Shown: positions 48,066 through 60,121 of the stretch, piece by piece
Position numbering within the stretch: position 1 is the stretch's first letter
How the letters are laid out: every line of letters starts with the position of its first letter
NCBI RefSeq assembly: GCF_001949145.1
Contig: NW_019091369.1
Span: forward strand, 1,002,993-1,064,992
Source: Acanthaster planci
Taxonomy: Eukaryota > Echinodermata > Asteroidea > Valvatida > Acanthasteridae
DNA: 62,000 nt
Direction of reading: 5' to 3'
The notes under the pieces: generated by a model
Databases searched by the model: none
Told to the model about the DNA's origin: nothing
The model's input: the letters and a program-made list of their open reading frames with translations, nothing else
Position numbers and translations under genes: made by a program

Positions 48066-50077
48066 TTGTAAGTACAGGTATGATCGATCTTGCTGCTCTG
48101 CAAGAACAGTAATGGAAGAATTGGGAGCAATTTAACTGTGTAGCACCTTCCCCTGTGATGACATGAAGTACATGTCCAGTAAAGCGCCTGTGCCAGCGAA
48201 GTCGCGTGATCTATACTGGGTATTAGACATCAACAAACCTCATAGCAAAAGTGTGTTTTAAGTATCGTTTACCAAATGTAAAGCCGTTTTTCGGTATAGT
48301 ACCCAGCACATCAGTAGTCTGAGTGCAGTGCCTACTGATGGCTTTATTTTTGGTAAATGATACTTGTGAAACACTTTCCTCGGGGGATGCCGTGTTTGTT
48401 GATATTTAATACCCACTATAGGTCATGTGACTTACCGGGCGCAATCGGTCTATTGAACTTCAATAACATAAAGCAGATCATGCAAATTTATGGTTATAAT
48501 TTCAGTGCTTCATACCCTAGTTTTCCATGTACCATTGCTGAAGCTTGTGGGCAGTTGACGTGGCAGGCCACATAGTGATAATGAATGTGGTAATTCTTAA
48601 CATGTTACATTTGTGGTAAGCGTTTATGCAGCTTAAACACATATCTTTAAAGTAAAGCACAGGTTGCTATTTTGGGAGAATAAACATTGTATGCAGTCAT
48701 TTCTGGAAATTAACTGGCATGGGGGAAAAGCTGTAGAAAATTAACCATTAATAAGTGGTTTCAAGTATGTACCCATCGTTGACACTGGTGAGCTGGTTTG
48801 GGGAGGATGACAAATTTAAGAATCCTCTTCGGATCATGGGGATATTTTTGGAGTATTGGAAGGAAAAGGACGTAACAGAAAAATGTGGGAAACTGTTGAT
48901 AGTGGATCACCCTGCTGGCTGGACTTCACTGCTACATGTATGTGCCATCAAGGAAATCAATTAAGTGTTCCAAGTCTTGGCAATCTGTGGGCTCCTTATT
49001 TTCACCTACTGCCTAAGTTTTCACGGGGAAAATCCTTTGAAGAGGCCAGCAGCGAGGGGGAAAAAAATGGGGCGTTATTCAGTTGCACAGGGCCGAAGAG
49101 AAGAAGGAGTCTTAAAGTGAACAATCTGCTGCCTCGTGCTTGGCCTTCTCGCTGTCAAATTGATAAACAAGAACTTGGTTTTCTCTGTAAAGCAGTCATC
49201 TTTGCAGGAGGGCGAGAATTGTGTGACTGTAAATCATCTGGGCCGCCACACAGCCAGCACACGCGATGCCCTTATAGATGCAGGCTGATCCAGTCTCCAC
49301 ATGCATCTGGCTTTCTGTTCCATCTCCCAATCTATAAATACCGTTGTGATGCGATGCTGGTCATTGAACCAGGTCTGCTCCAGGAATATGCAAAGCGAAT
49401 ACAGCTGTACTGTGTATGTACGTTTATACTGCAGACATGGGGAAGATATCCGGGGACCCTATTCAGCAGGGAGAGGTGAAGCTAGGATGGGATGTCCACT
49501 TGACAAGACTTGAGTAAGGTTAATCAAATAAAAACCATCTTGTGCTGGATGTAAATGTACCGGTATAATGAGGCATGTACCGGGTAAAAACTCCATCTGT
49601 CTGTGATTGGCGATACATGTGAGTGGATCCAGCAATCAAGCACATAGTTTGCATCTTTGTTGACCCGTTGTGGCAAGGGGGAGTCTGCCCAGTGTGATAG
49701 CCAGCTGACCATTACTAACTAGTCAAAAGCCTTGACCAGTGACTTTGATTGGCTGACATGTTTAGTGGCAAAACCTGTTTATGCACCCAACTGTGTAAAT
49801 AAAGCATTGGTTTGATTGGCTGGGACAAGAACATGTTTGTGCATAGGGATATATAACAATAAATTCATAAAATTAAGACTTTAAGTTAAAACAAAGGGCC
49901 CAAAAAGCAGACTGATTTAGTACTTGAAGAAATAATCAAACATAGTAACTGTAGACCTTTACTGTAATGTTGCCATGGTTGTCTTGTTCCCTGTAGACCC
50001 ATTAGCAATACTAAATACAACTCCCATATTGATCAGAGGGAACAGACTATTTTTCCTTCCAGCGTCTGTTTGTTTGC
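48066..50077. other. Inferred intron; holds the longest N-free frame of the window
   Basis: The + frame 48856-49479 (207 codons, no ATG at its first codon) is the longest gap-free frame here. A second + frame overlaps it at 48755-48964. Its translation has no recognisable domain. An acceptor-like ATCTTTGCAG at 49207 and a donor-like GAGAG-GTGAAG near 49477 fall within it, but the phase does not link with certainty to unit C. Confidence 0.2.
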
Positions 50078-50080
50078 TTA

Positions 50081-50200
50081 GGCCGTGTCCAAAACGGGCT
50101 TCTAGAGCTACGGCTAGATCTATTGTCTGTGCGTCTCCACGCACTTTCAATGGAGTGAAGACCTAGACCTAGCTCTAGACAACGGATTCGGATGCAGGCT
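50081..50200. mobile_element. Tiny MITE-like element, TSD TTA
   Basis: Left end GGCCGTGTCCAAAACGGGCT; reverse complement of right end GCCTGCATCCGAATCCG, and both ends then share TCTAGAGCTA. TTA flanks both sides (50078-50080 and 50201-50203). 120 bp, almost all terminal repeat. TTA points to PIF/Harbinger type. Confidence 0.65.
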
Positions 50201-50203
50201 TAG

Positions 50204-51278
50204 ATTGCTTTAAATGATAGAAAACAAGATGGCCACCCCACGATAGAGGTCCATTATGAAGAATTATAGTGTAGAAAGATGCCCTTTGGCGGAAATTACA
50301 TGTACCTGGTACAGTACATGTACTTTTACATATCTATAGTGAATCATTGGGGAATAAGTGTTGAATATGGTCCGTTGATGTACCTTACGACGGTGTGACT
50401 TCCCTAGAACTGGGTAATTTGTAGCTTGAGAGTTTCTGTGTGGATAGTAGTATGATGCAGCATCAGGCCCGTAAGCTGGGGGGTTCGAACGACCCCCCCT
50501 CCCTCACTTCTGAGTTCCGCTTGGTGGTGGTCTTTTTTGTACTGAATATTTTAAATAGGCCGTAATATTCAGCGTACAAGCCACTTATATGTTGATTCTC
50601 AAGGTCAAGGTGACCATGATTCTGCGTATTAATGAGTCAATCTCCAGTCATTATGTACCGTCAAGAAGTTCTGGCAAATATCCACATTTCAGGCATTTCA
50701 AAGGGTTTGAAATCAATGTATTTTTTGTTAAATTTATTCAATATTGAAAACTACAGTGTTCAAGTCTTACATGCAACCGTTGGTTGTTGTATTACAAAGC
50801 CCATTTTGATAGGCCTTTGTATAAAAATGTGTTTCTAAGTGCCAAAAGTTCCACTTTTTGGTTTGATGACCCCCCCATCTCTTGTCAGGCAACGGGCCTG
50901 AGCATGTGAGGTTTCTAAATGATTTCACATGTATGTATGCTGAACATGCGCCACTGAGCTGCTCATTCTCCAAGTTTTAAATTTTAAATTTGATACGGAC
51001 TTACCGGTATGAACTAAATAGTAAAGGAGAAGCCTAGCACAGGTCTGGTACATTTCGGGGCATGTTAAATCTTCTTTCCTTGTAAAAATTGGACACAGTT
51101 TCAAACATTTTGTAGTTTTTTTTTTAAGATAATATACAAGATAAAATATTTCACAGTATTTATGAGCACCCAAAATATTGAAATTGGCCAGATTTTAAAG
51201 CTTGGTGGGGAGTGTTTTAAACATGGTAGGAGACAAGCAAGCCTTAGTGGACCTCCGGCTAGTGTTTGTGTGTGGGAG
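50204..51278. other. Inferred unit C intron, nothing else seen
   Basis: C-rich GACCCCCCC pairs with GACCCCCCCA near 50492 and 50869. No exon supported. Confidence 0.3.
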
Positions 51279-51464
51279 AACAAGTTTCAAAGTCTGGTTT
51301 TGTAAGCCAAAGGATGAATCCAAATGGGGGAAAAGTAGAACTGAAAAACAAAATCTTTGATACACAGAATCTTAGGAATTTTATACAGACGCATCGCTCT
51401 CTCCAGAATAACCAACTCCTTAAGGTTGGCACATTGGATTTATCTGAAGATGTCCAGTGTACAT
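51279..51464 (+). CDS. Unit C exon (186 bp), the longest of the chain
   Basis: Seen: a frame QVSKSGFVSQRMNPNGGKVE, then LKNKIFDTQNLRNFIQTH, then RSLQNNQLLKVGTLDL, then SEDVQCT, one trailing base and a strong donor ACAT-GTAAGT. The acceptor is weaker: AG at 51277-51278 follows a TG-rich run; alternatives at 51262 and 51284 keep the same frame, but only 51278 or 51284 fit the phase left by the exon at 47167. The composition is balanced, hydrophilic and predicted partly helical. No family recognised. This is good coding evidence by length and composition. Confidence 0.5.
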
Positions 51465-52019
51465 GTAAGTAGACATACATGTACATGTTACTAGCGAATT
51501 CAGGATGATACTGTCAATAGATTATAGGCCAGTTGAAAATTACAGTAAAATACATGCTTCGATCAGTGTAACTGAAGCAGAAAAACAAGAGAGAGACGTA
51601 TGATAACTTGATGCCACCCTGCAGTGATCTCTGTAGTTTGCTAAATGCGTCTTTGTGTGCTTAGTCTCTGAAGTCCACTCTGACATTAGGAAAGACATGG
51701 ATTCGACCAGTTCAGCATATTATGAATTTCCTGTATCACCAATCCATTTACACACAAAAAAGCCCAAATTGTGTGGATTACACTCAATTTCCTAAGGAAA
51801 TCTCCCCCCAGGAAGCACCTGTCACTACTGGTCAGTTTGAAGCACGGGTCATACGTATACCGGAGGTGGAAAGGGAAGGTCTGACCAGTCTGGCCCCTTG
51901 GCTGAAGAAGATGATATTTTGGATGGTTTTTGCAATAATTTAGATTTTTTTTTACCGACCGACCTGATAAGTGGGGTATAATACAAAATGAAGGATACTT
52001 ATGAGCGGATGTTTAAGAA

Positions 52020-52240
52020 TCATTTCATGAGGTGACAAATTGAATGTTCTAGCGAGCCGTAACCCCCGAGGGTGTTTGTAAACTCCTATTGAAATTGGAA
52101 GATTGAGGACTGAACGGGGTACCTTGAAGTGAAGCCAAGTAGAGTAGAACATGATTGTCCACAATTTATAATACTGAATAAATCATGTGATCAGTGACTC
52201 ACCAATCAAATGAAGGGGATTTATCAGGTGGTGTATAATT
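52020..52240 (+). repeat. Dispersed repeat R3, copy c
   Basis: Head ATTTCATGAGGTGACAAATT; middle CCCCCGAGGGTGTTTGTAAA shared with 12078; tail TGTGATCAGTGACTCACCAA then GATTTATCAGGTGGTGTATA. Confidence 0.6.
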
Positions 52241-52381
52241 TCTGTTGATGCTGTGACTTTGTATTACACGTATATTCACAGTGAAAATCCCTCCCCCCCA
52301 AAAATGTCAGCAAGAACAGAAGTTTCTAAAGATGCCATATCATGGATTCAGTCCAGGTGACCTTGAACGTTTTTATATCAG

Positions 52382-52546
52382 TACAGTGGAACGCCGCTAT
52401 AACGAACATGCCGGGGTCCACGCTAAATGTTCGGTACAGTGGACGTTTGGTATAGCGAAATTTACTGCCGAATGTTTCATTGCCATGTTGAATAGCGCCC
52501 TCTCTTGGCTAACTGAAGTGTAGCCTCCTGTGATACCACGGTTCAC
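52382..52546. mobile_element. Possible pogo/Tigger-like short element
   Basis: Begins CAGTGGAACGCCGCTATAAC after TA, much like pogo-type element ends; CGCTATAACGAAC also pairs with GTTCGGTATAGCG at 52430-52460. The right end CACGGTTCACTG is a weak mirror of the left. No target TA on the right. Confidence 0.3.
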
Positions 52547-54335
52547 TGTTTTTGTGATGTTTAGCCGTTGCATTCACGTTTGAGGTTTCTAAAAATGTAC
52601 CTGTTGATTATTTTTGTTTTTTATTTATCCTAAAAGTTGTGAAGCTACTTCTCAGGATCGATCTCTGATGCATGCTAGGGCGAATCTCGGTGGCTTGTGT
52701 ATCAGCGGCGCCCTCTTTAGACTATTGTTAGTGCCATGCCATGGCGGTGCGCATGCGGTGTTCTTCCTCACCCAATCACGGGGAGTCACAAAACCAGTGT
52801 CCTTTCAGTACTCTCGGCAGAAGAAGACTTTGAACGAGTGTAGACCAATATACCCAGTTTCTCAGCTAGTCAATTACAGTTAACTCTTCAGCACCTTGTG
52901 GCTTTCCCTTCTAATCCTTGGGGGAAATAATAGCCAATCGTTACTCTCCAACATAAATAACCTGACTGTTTTATCACGTTGACGTTAGGAAATTACAAGA
53001 GGCAACTGCATAGTGTTCGGTAGGTTTTGTGCACAAAATATTGGGAGCCAAGGACAATGTTCAGTACAGCTTAATGCCAAAGAGCAATATTCACCCTTTC
53101 CATGCATAGTATCTCCTGTTTTGTACCCCTTGAATCAGTGATGTATTCAGAAGGAAGGGGGATCAAAATGTCCCACTTGGATACATGTTGTCATGTTTTT
53201 TTAAATGAAAATGCCAGCATTTTAGAAATGGTACCAGTACACAACCTTTTTTGGTGGGGAGGATTCTTCACGGATGAAAGAAATTGGACAGTTGTTGAAA
53301 AATAAATCCCCCACCCAAAACCTGGATACATGTACCTCTGCACTTGCGGACATTTAGTATTTTGGCCAAAAATTGTTAAGGCAAGATACAGCAGCCAACT
53401 TTGACATACTCATACAGTCAAATGCTCGAAAAAATGACCCGCTAGAATCAGTTTATGCAAGTATTTTTGGTACATCTCTTCCTCGTAATCATATTTTGTG
53501 GGGGGGGGCACGACCATTGTTGAAGTTCAGCACACAGCAGGTGATTTAACCTGCCATTCATCTCTCTGTATGTAGACTTCAGGATCTTTTTTGCATGTCC
53601 TGGTACAACTTGGTTAATTTCTTTCACAAACCGACTGAAACCATGTGTAAAGCATTTTTGTTTTTTTACCGATCAATTACATGTACCTCCAGCTGTCCCG
53701 CTTGATGCATTCTCAAGAAAATGCTGTTGACCTCAATCTGATCACGTGGCAATTGTCAGTGACTGGACTTGAGGCCAGGCAATGTTTGAATTTCTGTTTG
53801 TGCTTATTCAGTAAGAAAATTGGACTTTTCTTTCAGAGGGTTTATGTTATTGTCAGAATAGATCAAGGTTTAAGAAAAATTTATAAAAATAAGTGAACAA
53901 AAAATGGTGTGACTGGCATTAATGGTCACATGTAGGTCTGACTACTGGTCATTGTTGTTAATATTTCTTTACATCAAGCATTCAATGGATGTCAATTCAA
54001 CACATTCAGTACACATGTGCATTACACGTACCTTTCTTTGTCTTGTCAAAACTTAAATCTGTTGTTCATTGCAATATTCAAATGTATATTAATTAACCCT
54101 AATCCTGCATAACCTTGTTGGGTTCAGCATGCTTAGGCCGAATGTTCTCACTTGAATGATAACATTAGGAGCTTACACAGAAGCTAAACTCATTGTATCA
54201 TTTCTAAGAACATCATGGCGTTTTATGACTGGTAAAAGTGTTATACTCTGTAAAGAAGAATTACTGAAGTTTTAAGTACTTGTACTTCCAATATGAAGGA
54301 AAAATTGCTTCTGCTCATCAAAATCACAAGATAGA

Positions 54336-54362
54336 CAGGGGTACCCCTGTAGGGTAACCCTA
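54336..54362. repeat. Two abutting perfect palindromes
   Basis: CAGGGGTACCCCTG (54336-54349) is followed directly by TAGGGTAACCCTA (54350-54362). Each is fully self-complementary apart from the central A of the second. Confidence 0.9.
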
Positions 54363-54600
54363 CATGTAAGCACCTGTTTGCATCACCTTGCGTAGGCATT
54401 CCTTTGTTTTCATGTATAGCTTGGAAAATTCTGTTAAAAGGTTTTTTCTTACAGAATTAATTTCTTAATTTATTTCTTACCCTCTGAACACCCTTTGAGT
54501 TTTACTGGTTTCCTAGACTGTTTCTCTTCCTTTCCTTACAAGCGACCCTAATCCCAGAATGCCTCTAAAACAGTTTTCCAGCAAGGGCGTATTGAACCTT

Positions 54601-54762
54601 GTGTGGACATGGCTGAGTCCTCCAAGGTTCACAACCTGCGTTCGGTGCACGTCTTTCTTTCAGTGGTCCATGCTGGTGATTGTGTGGTTATGGTTCAGTC
54701 CTCGCAAGGATCACAACCTACATTCAGTGCACCTCTTTCTTTCATTGGTCTACACTGGTGAT
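54601..54762. repeat. 81 bp tandem duplication, 2 copies
   Basis: GTGTGGACATGGCTGAGTCC at 54601 and GTGTGGTTATGGTTCAGTCC at 54682; both run through CACAACCT, TCTTTCTTTCA and CTGGTGATT. The period is divisible by three and creates a mirrored frame (VWTWLSP / VWLWFSP). Confidence 0.85.
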
Positions 54763-56780
54763 TGTGAGGTTTAGCAAGCACTGAGCAAAAGTACACTACC
54801 TCCACGAGTGAGGTGAACATACATGTACTGTACATGTGTACAGCTATATGCCTGTACAGGGTTTGCACAAGCGTGTGTGGAATACACGCTAGTCATTTTC
54901 GTCAGAATGTCTGGAAGCCAAAGGCTCTTTGCATGCATGAGTACACACCCTAGTTTGGCCTAGAGGCAGCAAAGGCTTTCATATACATGTACTCTTCAGT
55001 TTCTCACCCTTTGACTGGGAAAGGTTGTTCGTGTTCTCTTGCACAGAGTCCATATTTCTGTAGAAATTGATTTCATGTTATTGCTGTAACTGATGCCATT
55101 TATTGTTCTGTTGGGGTTGGGAGAATTTTGAGGTGAAGAATTCTGTGTTACTAACATGTAGGTCATTTCCATGAGTTGAATGAGCTTACACATACATGTT
55201 CATGTATGTGGGGCACAGGTGTAATGCAAATGAGCTTTCCCAGCACATTTGTTTTGTGTTAGAATGTTCAATAAACTGCTGATTGTCGGTTCAGTCCTAA
55301 AATAAAAAGTCCTTACAGCAGTCATGTGAATTTGTGAAATACTGTTAAAGCCTTGTTCTGAGCATGAAAGAAATATTCATTGAAACATACATGTACTTTC
55401 CACAAATATGGTCATCAAATTTTAAGATGTGATTTTCTTTTGCTTTTTCAGTGAGTGCACTGCTTGAGTAGTTTTGGACTTTTGTGTTCGTTGGGTTTGG
55501 GTTAAGTCTCACATGGTCCTTTGACACCTTTGCTTAGTTTGCGATCCTTACCAAAACCACGAAGATGTCAAATTTTCAGCAGGTGGTTGAGTGGGACTTT
55601 AACTAACACAAAGAATTAGTAAACCTTTATTATGATACTCTGATTTTTTTTTGGTTAAATTTGGAATTACAATTATGAAATGAGAAGAAAATATGAATTA
55701 TTTAAAATTCATGTAACGTGGCAGGAAGGGGGAAATGGAAATTTGTAATGGCAGTGGTAGGTTACAATGTTAGTCATGTTAATGCGAATAACATGAAAGA
55801 AAACATTTAAGGCCGCTTCAGCTGAACATGAAAATAGGAACAATATTTTTAGTGAGAAAGTACCAAACTTTGCTTGATAAAAAAGTTGAATTGATCTCAT
55901 GCCGTAAATTAAAAAAGTAAAATCAAGAAAATCTTTGCATTGCCAAAAACTGCAAAAAAAAAATTTGAGCAAATGGCAAATTTTTATATTCCTGAAAAAA
56001 AATCCCGATTGTGAAAACTGAAGATGAATTTTTCAATTTGGGAAAAATAACATTGTAGGTTGACCACTTTCATTTCCCATTTACAATCCTGCACTTCATA
56101 TCCTAATGCACTTCTGCCAAAATTCTTGAATGATTTACTTCAGCTTGTTCAATTCTATTGTATAGTTTTAATGACAAATTTTCTTTCTGCAATGAAAATT
56201 ACTGTGACAGTAACACAGTATTGCTTGAGAAATTGTCGTCCCTTTCAAAGCTTGAACTTGAAATTATGTGGCAAAAAAGCAAGCTGCTCTCAGACTCAGG
56301 GTAGCCCGGACATCGTACTACACATAAACGAACTGAAGCTCACCCATCCTGCATGCAGAGTGAACAACGGTGGAAGTCCACGCGTGAGAATACGTGTAAG
56401 CCGTGAGAGTTGAAGGAAAACAAGACCGCACTATCTGCACGTGGAACTGTCAAATAAAATAGTCTGCAATCATGGCCGTGTGGAAGCTAACTTGATGGAA
56501 GAATCACATTGGAAATCAACAATATTCGGAAACAATGATCATCTAAGGAAATGAAAAGTATTCATATATTTTATGAAAGAAAATTATGAAACAATATTCA
56601 TGTCGTCAAAGATATATGGATCTGCAGAAAATCAAACTCAAATCAAACTTGGTATTGCGGTAATTTAAGGGCATGTACGTGTTCAAGTCGTGCTCAGTAT
56701 ATGAATTTGACAGACATAACTGGATTTTACCGTGCAAATTTCATGCTATTTAATGACACCATTTGCCCAATTACCGCCTG

Positions 56781-56843
56781 TTCGGATGATGTTGACGCCC
56801 GTTCGGATGGTATTGACGCCCATTCGGACGGTATTGACATCGT
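56781..56843. repeat. 21 bp x 3 tandem repeat inside an open frame
   Basis: Units starting TTCGGATGATGTTGACGCCC at 56781, 56802 and 56823. In the frame 56701-56943 they read SDDVDAR/SDGIDAH/SDGIDIV. TACCGCCTGTT at 56772 and AACAGGCGGTA at 56883 flank the array as an inverted repeat. Confidence 0.85.
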
Positions 56844-57344
56844 AAGATATGCACCTTCAGTGACCTTACATCGCCCAGACAAAACAGGCGGTACTTCATC
56901 TGATCATCCTTCCAAGAAAATATTGATAGTTTGGGATAATTGAACTGAATCCCAAAGATAGATATCCACGATTCACCTGCACATGTTACATACATGTACA
57001 TGATCAAGTCAGTCCATTTTTCATGAACGTATGTGTAGGCTTACAGTACTTCTAGTGGAGTGTCAAGATCGCCGTTGTGTAAAGTGGTTAACTTTAAATA
57101 GCGGTGGTGTGTGAACGGTGATGATTAGCGGTAAACAAACTAAATTGTGCTTTTATTATAAGGATGAAATGGTGACAATTTAACATGAAACTGAACATTA
57201 TTAAGCCGTAAATACCCTCACTTGTAAATAATTTTTTCATGCACTGACGTAGGTTACATGTTACTGGTATTTACGGGATGTACATGTAGGGCTAGCTGAG
57301 GAAATTGGAGCAGGCGTCCTATACCGTACGTGTCCTATACCGTA

Positions 57345-57457
57345 ATGTCCACGCAAGCCACGCGTGGATAGCGCGCAAATCACACGGCGACCGCCGTGGA
57401 GATGTTTTAAAGAAAAGGATGTCCACGCGGGCCGCGTGTGGACAGCGCAAAAATCAC
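57345..57457. repeat. CG-rich direct repeat, about 74 bp apart
   Basis: ATGTCCACGCAAGCCACGCG and ATGTCCACGCGGGCCGCGTG, each followed by TGGA, AGCGC and AAATCAC, are about 74 bases apart. Each unit is nearly palindromic. A C run follows at 57459-57469. Confidence 0.7.
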
Positions 57458-57539
57458 GCCCCCCCCCCCAGCATGAAAACCTAGCTACTAAAAATTGTTA
57501 TTTTGGGGCCCGCGTGATTCACGCAGGAGTTCAGATAAT

Positions 57540-58005
57540 TTCGAACAATACTGTACTTGTGTCTCAGTTTCTAAAACTGGTTATTAGGAACGTTGTAGTC
57601 TCAGACATGTACATGTACTGGCATATGTTGACACAGTTGCAACCGAACATTTCTAGCACATTTTAATGTCACACCATTCTTTAAACTGCAGTGGGTTCAA
57701 TGATACTGGTATGTTTCAGACTGTTTAGTGTCTCAAACTAGTTCTTTGGAGTGTACATATACCGATTGTACGGTATGCTCAGACATGGTGTAATGCAAAT
57801 ACATTTCATGCACTTTTTCTTTAATGTCACAACATTAAAAACATCATTAAACCGCCGATACAGCTGAGTGCATGAGTTGGTTCAGCTCTACATGTGTATG
57901 TTCCAGATTGTTTGATCTCTAAAACTAGTTCTCGGGAGGGTAGACATATGTTCTCTGACAAAATGTGAATAAATATTTCCGGAACATTATTTAATGTCAC
58001 AGTGT
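57540..58005. repeat. Degenerate tandem repeat, about 160-170 bp x 3
   Basis: TAATGTCACA occurs at 57664, 57822 and 57992. Before each, at similar offsets, are TCTAAAACT or CTCAAACTAGTT (57570, 57732, 57918) and a TCAGAC or TCTGAC block. Copies are strongly diverged. Confidence 0.6.
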
Positions 58006-58079
58006 CCAAGAAACTGGTGGCACAATAGAGAGCATGCTTGTGGGTAAGTGTACAGCTTACGTACCGATATTCTTTGCAG

Positions 58080-58149
58080 TTATGTGCTCGTACTTAGTGA
58101 TTTATGAATGCACATGTGCAGTGCCTGTACTTGATAATGATACATATCG
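58080..58149 (+). CDS. Possible unit C exon (70 bp)
   Basis: Acceptor ACCGATATTCTTTGCAG; two bases; MCSYLVIYECTCAVPVLDND, TY; two trailing bases; donor CG-GTAGAA. Start and end phases are precisely those needed between 51464 (leaves one base, T) and 60122 (starts with one base), giving ...QCTFMCSYL... and ...DNDTYRKASV.... The peptide is somewhat cysteine-rich and hydrophobic and lies right after a tandem repeat, so chance is possible. No family recognised. Confidence 0.3.
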
Positions 58150-60121
58150 GTAGAAAACATACAATGTCAGGGTTGTGGAACATCAGTGTGTACTTAATGA
58201 GTGAAAGAAATTCATGCTGTCTTTGCTTATTGATAATCCATACAGTGCTTGCTGTGTCATATGCTTCCATGGAGGATGTGACCTTGACAGTGGCACTGTA
58301 GACTGATTCAGCTAACAGAATCAGAACCTGTCACTGCGCTGGAATCGTGCTCATGGACAGGGGCTACGCTTGCTTTGAATACCTTGACCAGTAGGGTGTT
58401 GTGATGTGCCTAACTGCTGGCGCGTGCCTTGTTTAAGTTCGTGCACTTGAGCGTGAAGCCGCCACAGTGGTGGCTTCTTGGACCCAGCTGGTGGTCATGC
58501 TAATAATACTGTATACATTTACAGTACATGTACATTGTACATTATTCTTGAAGTAATTGATTACTTGAGTTTGCAAGGGCTAGGCAGACCTTGATGTATT
58601 GTAGTAAGTTTACCTGTGTGACATCCGGGCTTGGACGGTATTTTGGTATTACCGGATAGGGGTGGTATTTTTTCAATACTGAACAGTACAGACTGATGAT
58701 CCATAAATACTGAAACGCCGGCAAACTGGGTATTGAATTTCAATACCGTGGTATTCTTGCAAATGTGCCTGGTATATTTGCAGAGCTCTTTTAACATAAA
58801 GGTTAACTACCATGTTGTCATACTTCAATCCATTCTTAGAAGTACGGTACAAGTCATCCAGTGTCATGTCTACGTTGCCCCTTATAGTGGAGAGATAAGA
58901 TGTAATTGTCCAGCTTGACTTGGTAACATGAAACTTAAGCAGCTGCCAACCCACCAGCCAAACGCTTTTGAAGTTCTTATAACTGCAGTCATTGTGTTTG
59001 TAGTTTTGGTGTGGGTAATAGTGTCTGATTTGAAAACCCAAACATTATTTTACAGGGCTGTGTTTTGTCGCAGTCAGAACCCAAGTAGTTGTCCTTTTAT
59101 TTTCATTTCAAAGTTTCCCGTGTTGGAACACGGCATCATTCTTGCCTCAAAAATTAGCAAATCCAATCTTGATTGTGTAATTATTCTATGACACGAAGGA
59201 TATTTATTTGAATATAAATGGACTGATAAATGATAATACCTCTTCAGTTTAGGGGATTTGACAACAACCTTCACACTGGCTCGTATTTGTTGGCATCCTA
59301 GTGAACATTGACTTATCACCACTGCAAATACCCAATGTCAAGGAGAACCGCCGTATTAAGTGAATATCCCGAAAGTTAAGCACAACTGTCTTGACATAAA
59401 AGATGCATGACCATCCAAGCCTAGTGGCATTATATCTCTGTCATGGAAAAAAATTCTAAGCAGAACTTTCAGTTGTTGTTTGAAATGCCATGGCATATAT
59501 TAAACGTCATTCACTTACCTCCCTCTCCTCCAGCCCCCACCCAAAAGTCACCTTTAAAATCATACTTGAGGAAGTCTTTCTTTTTTTAAATGCTGCTCAC
59601 TTGTCAATTCGAACCTTACTTCTTGACAGACCTGCACCAAAGCAAAGTCCTTAAATACTGGAACATTGCATACGTACACGTATCATGCTTTGGTTGGTTT
59701 GCTTGTTTTCTTGGACAGATTCTGATGTTTGTGGATTTTGATGACAGATAACATGCAGTCCATTTTAAGTGGGAGACTTCCTTTTAAAAAAATAATTCTC
59801 TAAGTAACAACCGAGTGCGGTCAAAATGCACAGGAACCAAATGAGTGTCTGCAGTGTTCAAAATTCATTCTCCGGTTGATCTTTTAAATTGTTAGGTAAC
59901 ACTTCAAGGAAATAACGGCTCACGTACACATTTGGAGGGTTAACTGGAAACTTTGGATCAACTGGCATGTACAAATTGCAGAAGTTGTGCAGGGTTTCTG
60001 GATAGGCTATCCTTTACTGATCTCCATCTGTCTAATGCATTTTAAGGCCGAGAGCTTACATTACTGTGCAAGTCAGTACTTTTGTAATTTGGTTGTTCAA
60101 TTTGTTATTGATCTTACACAG
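58150..60121. other. Inferred unit C intron
   Basis: A hydrophobic open frame at 58928-59190 (EVLITAVIVFVVLVWVIVSD) has an acceptor (ATTTTACAG, 59056) inside it and no donor; it is not accepted as coding. Confidence 0.3.
58625..58755. repeat. GGTATT-rich element with palindrome
   Basis: GGTATTTTGGTATTACCGG near 58636 and a palindrome GGTATTGAATTTCAATACC at 58729-58747 suggest a small fold-back repeat. Ends not defined. Confidence 0.45.

Larger units (their letters stand above)
51465..58079. other. Inferred unit C intron of about 6.6 kb with repeats
   Basis: Several exon-like pieces were tested (51811, 53693, 55441, 56276, 56700) and either have no donor or clash in phase; see the rejected list. 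Repeats within are listed separately. Confidence 0.25.

Noticed and set aside
51811-51943. Frame EAPVTTGQFEARVIRIPEVE after a fine CCCCCCAG acceptor
   Set aside because: In the phase needed after 51464 the first codon would be TGA; no strong donor; kept as unexplained.
53693-53810. Exon-like piece LSRLMHSQENAVDLNLI... with acceptor and GTAAGA donor
   Set aside because: It starts on a codon boundary, but the exon at 51464 leaves one base and 58080 needs two, so it cannot fit in unit C as modelled. It might be an alternative exon.
55441-55456. 16-base micro-exon after a strong CTTTTTCAG acceptor
   Set aside because: Fits the phase but the donor GTAGTT is weak and the 58080 exon fits better.
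56276-56392. Frame GSPDIVLHINELKLTHPACR near 56290
   Set aside because: Phase does not fit unit C and the acceptor is short; donor GTGTAA weak.
58928-59190. Hydrophobic frame EVLITAVIVFVVLVWVIV suggesting a membrane helix
   Set aside because: T-rich DNA gives such frames by chance; an acceptor-like site inside and no donor.
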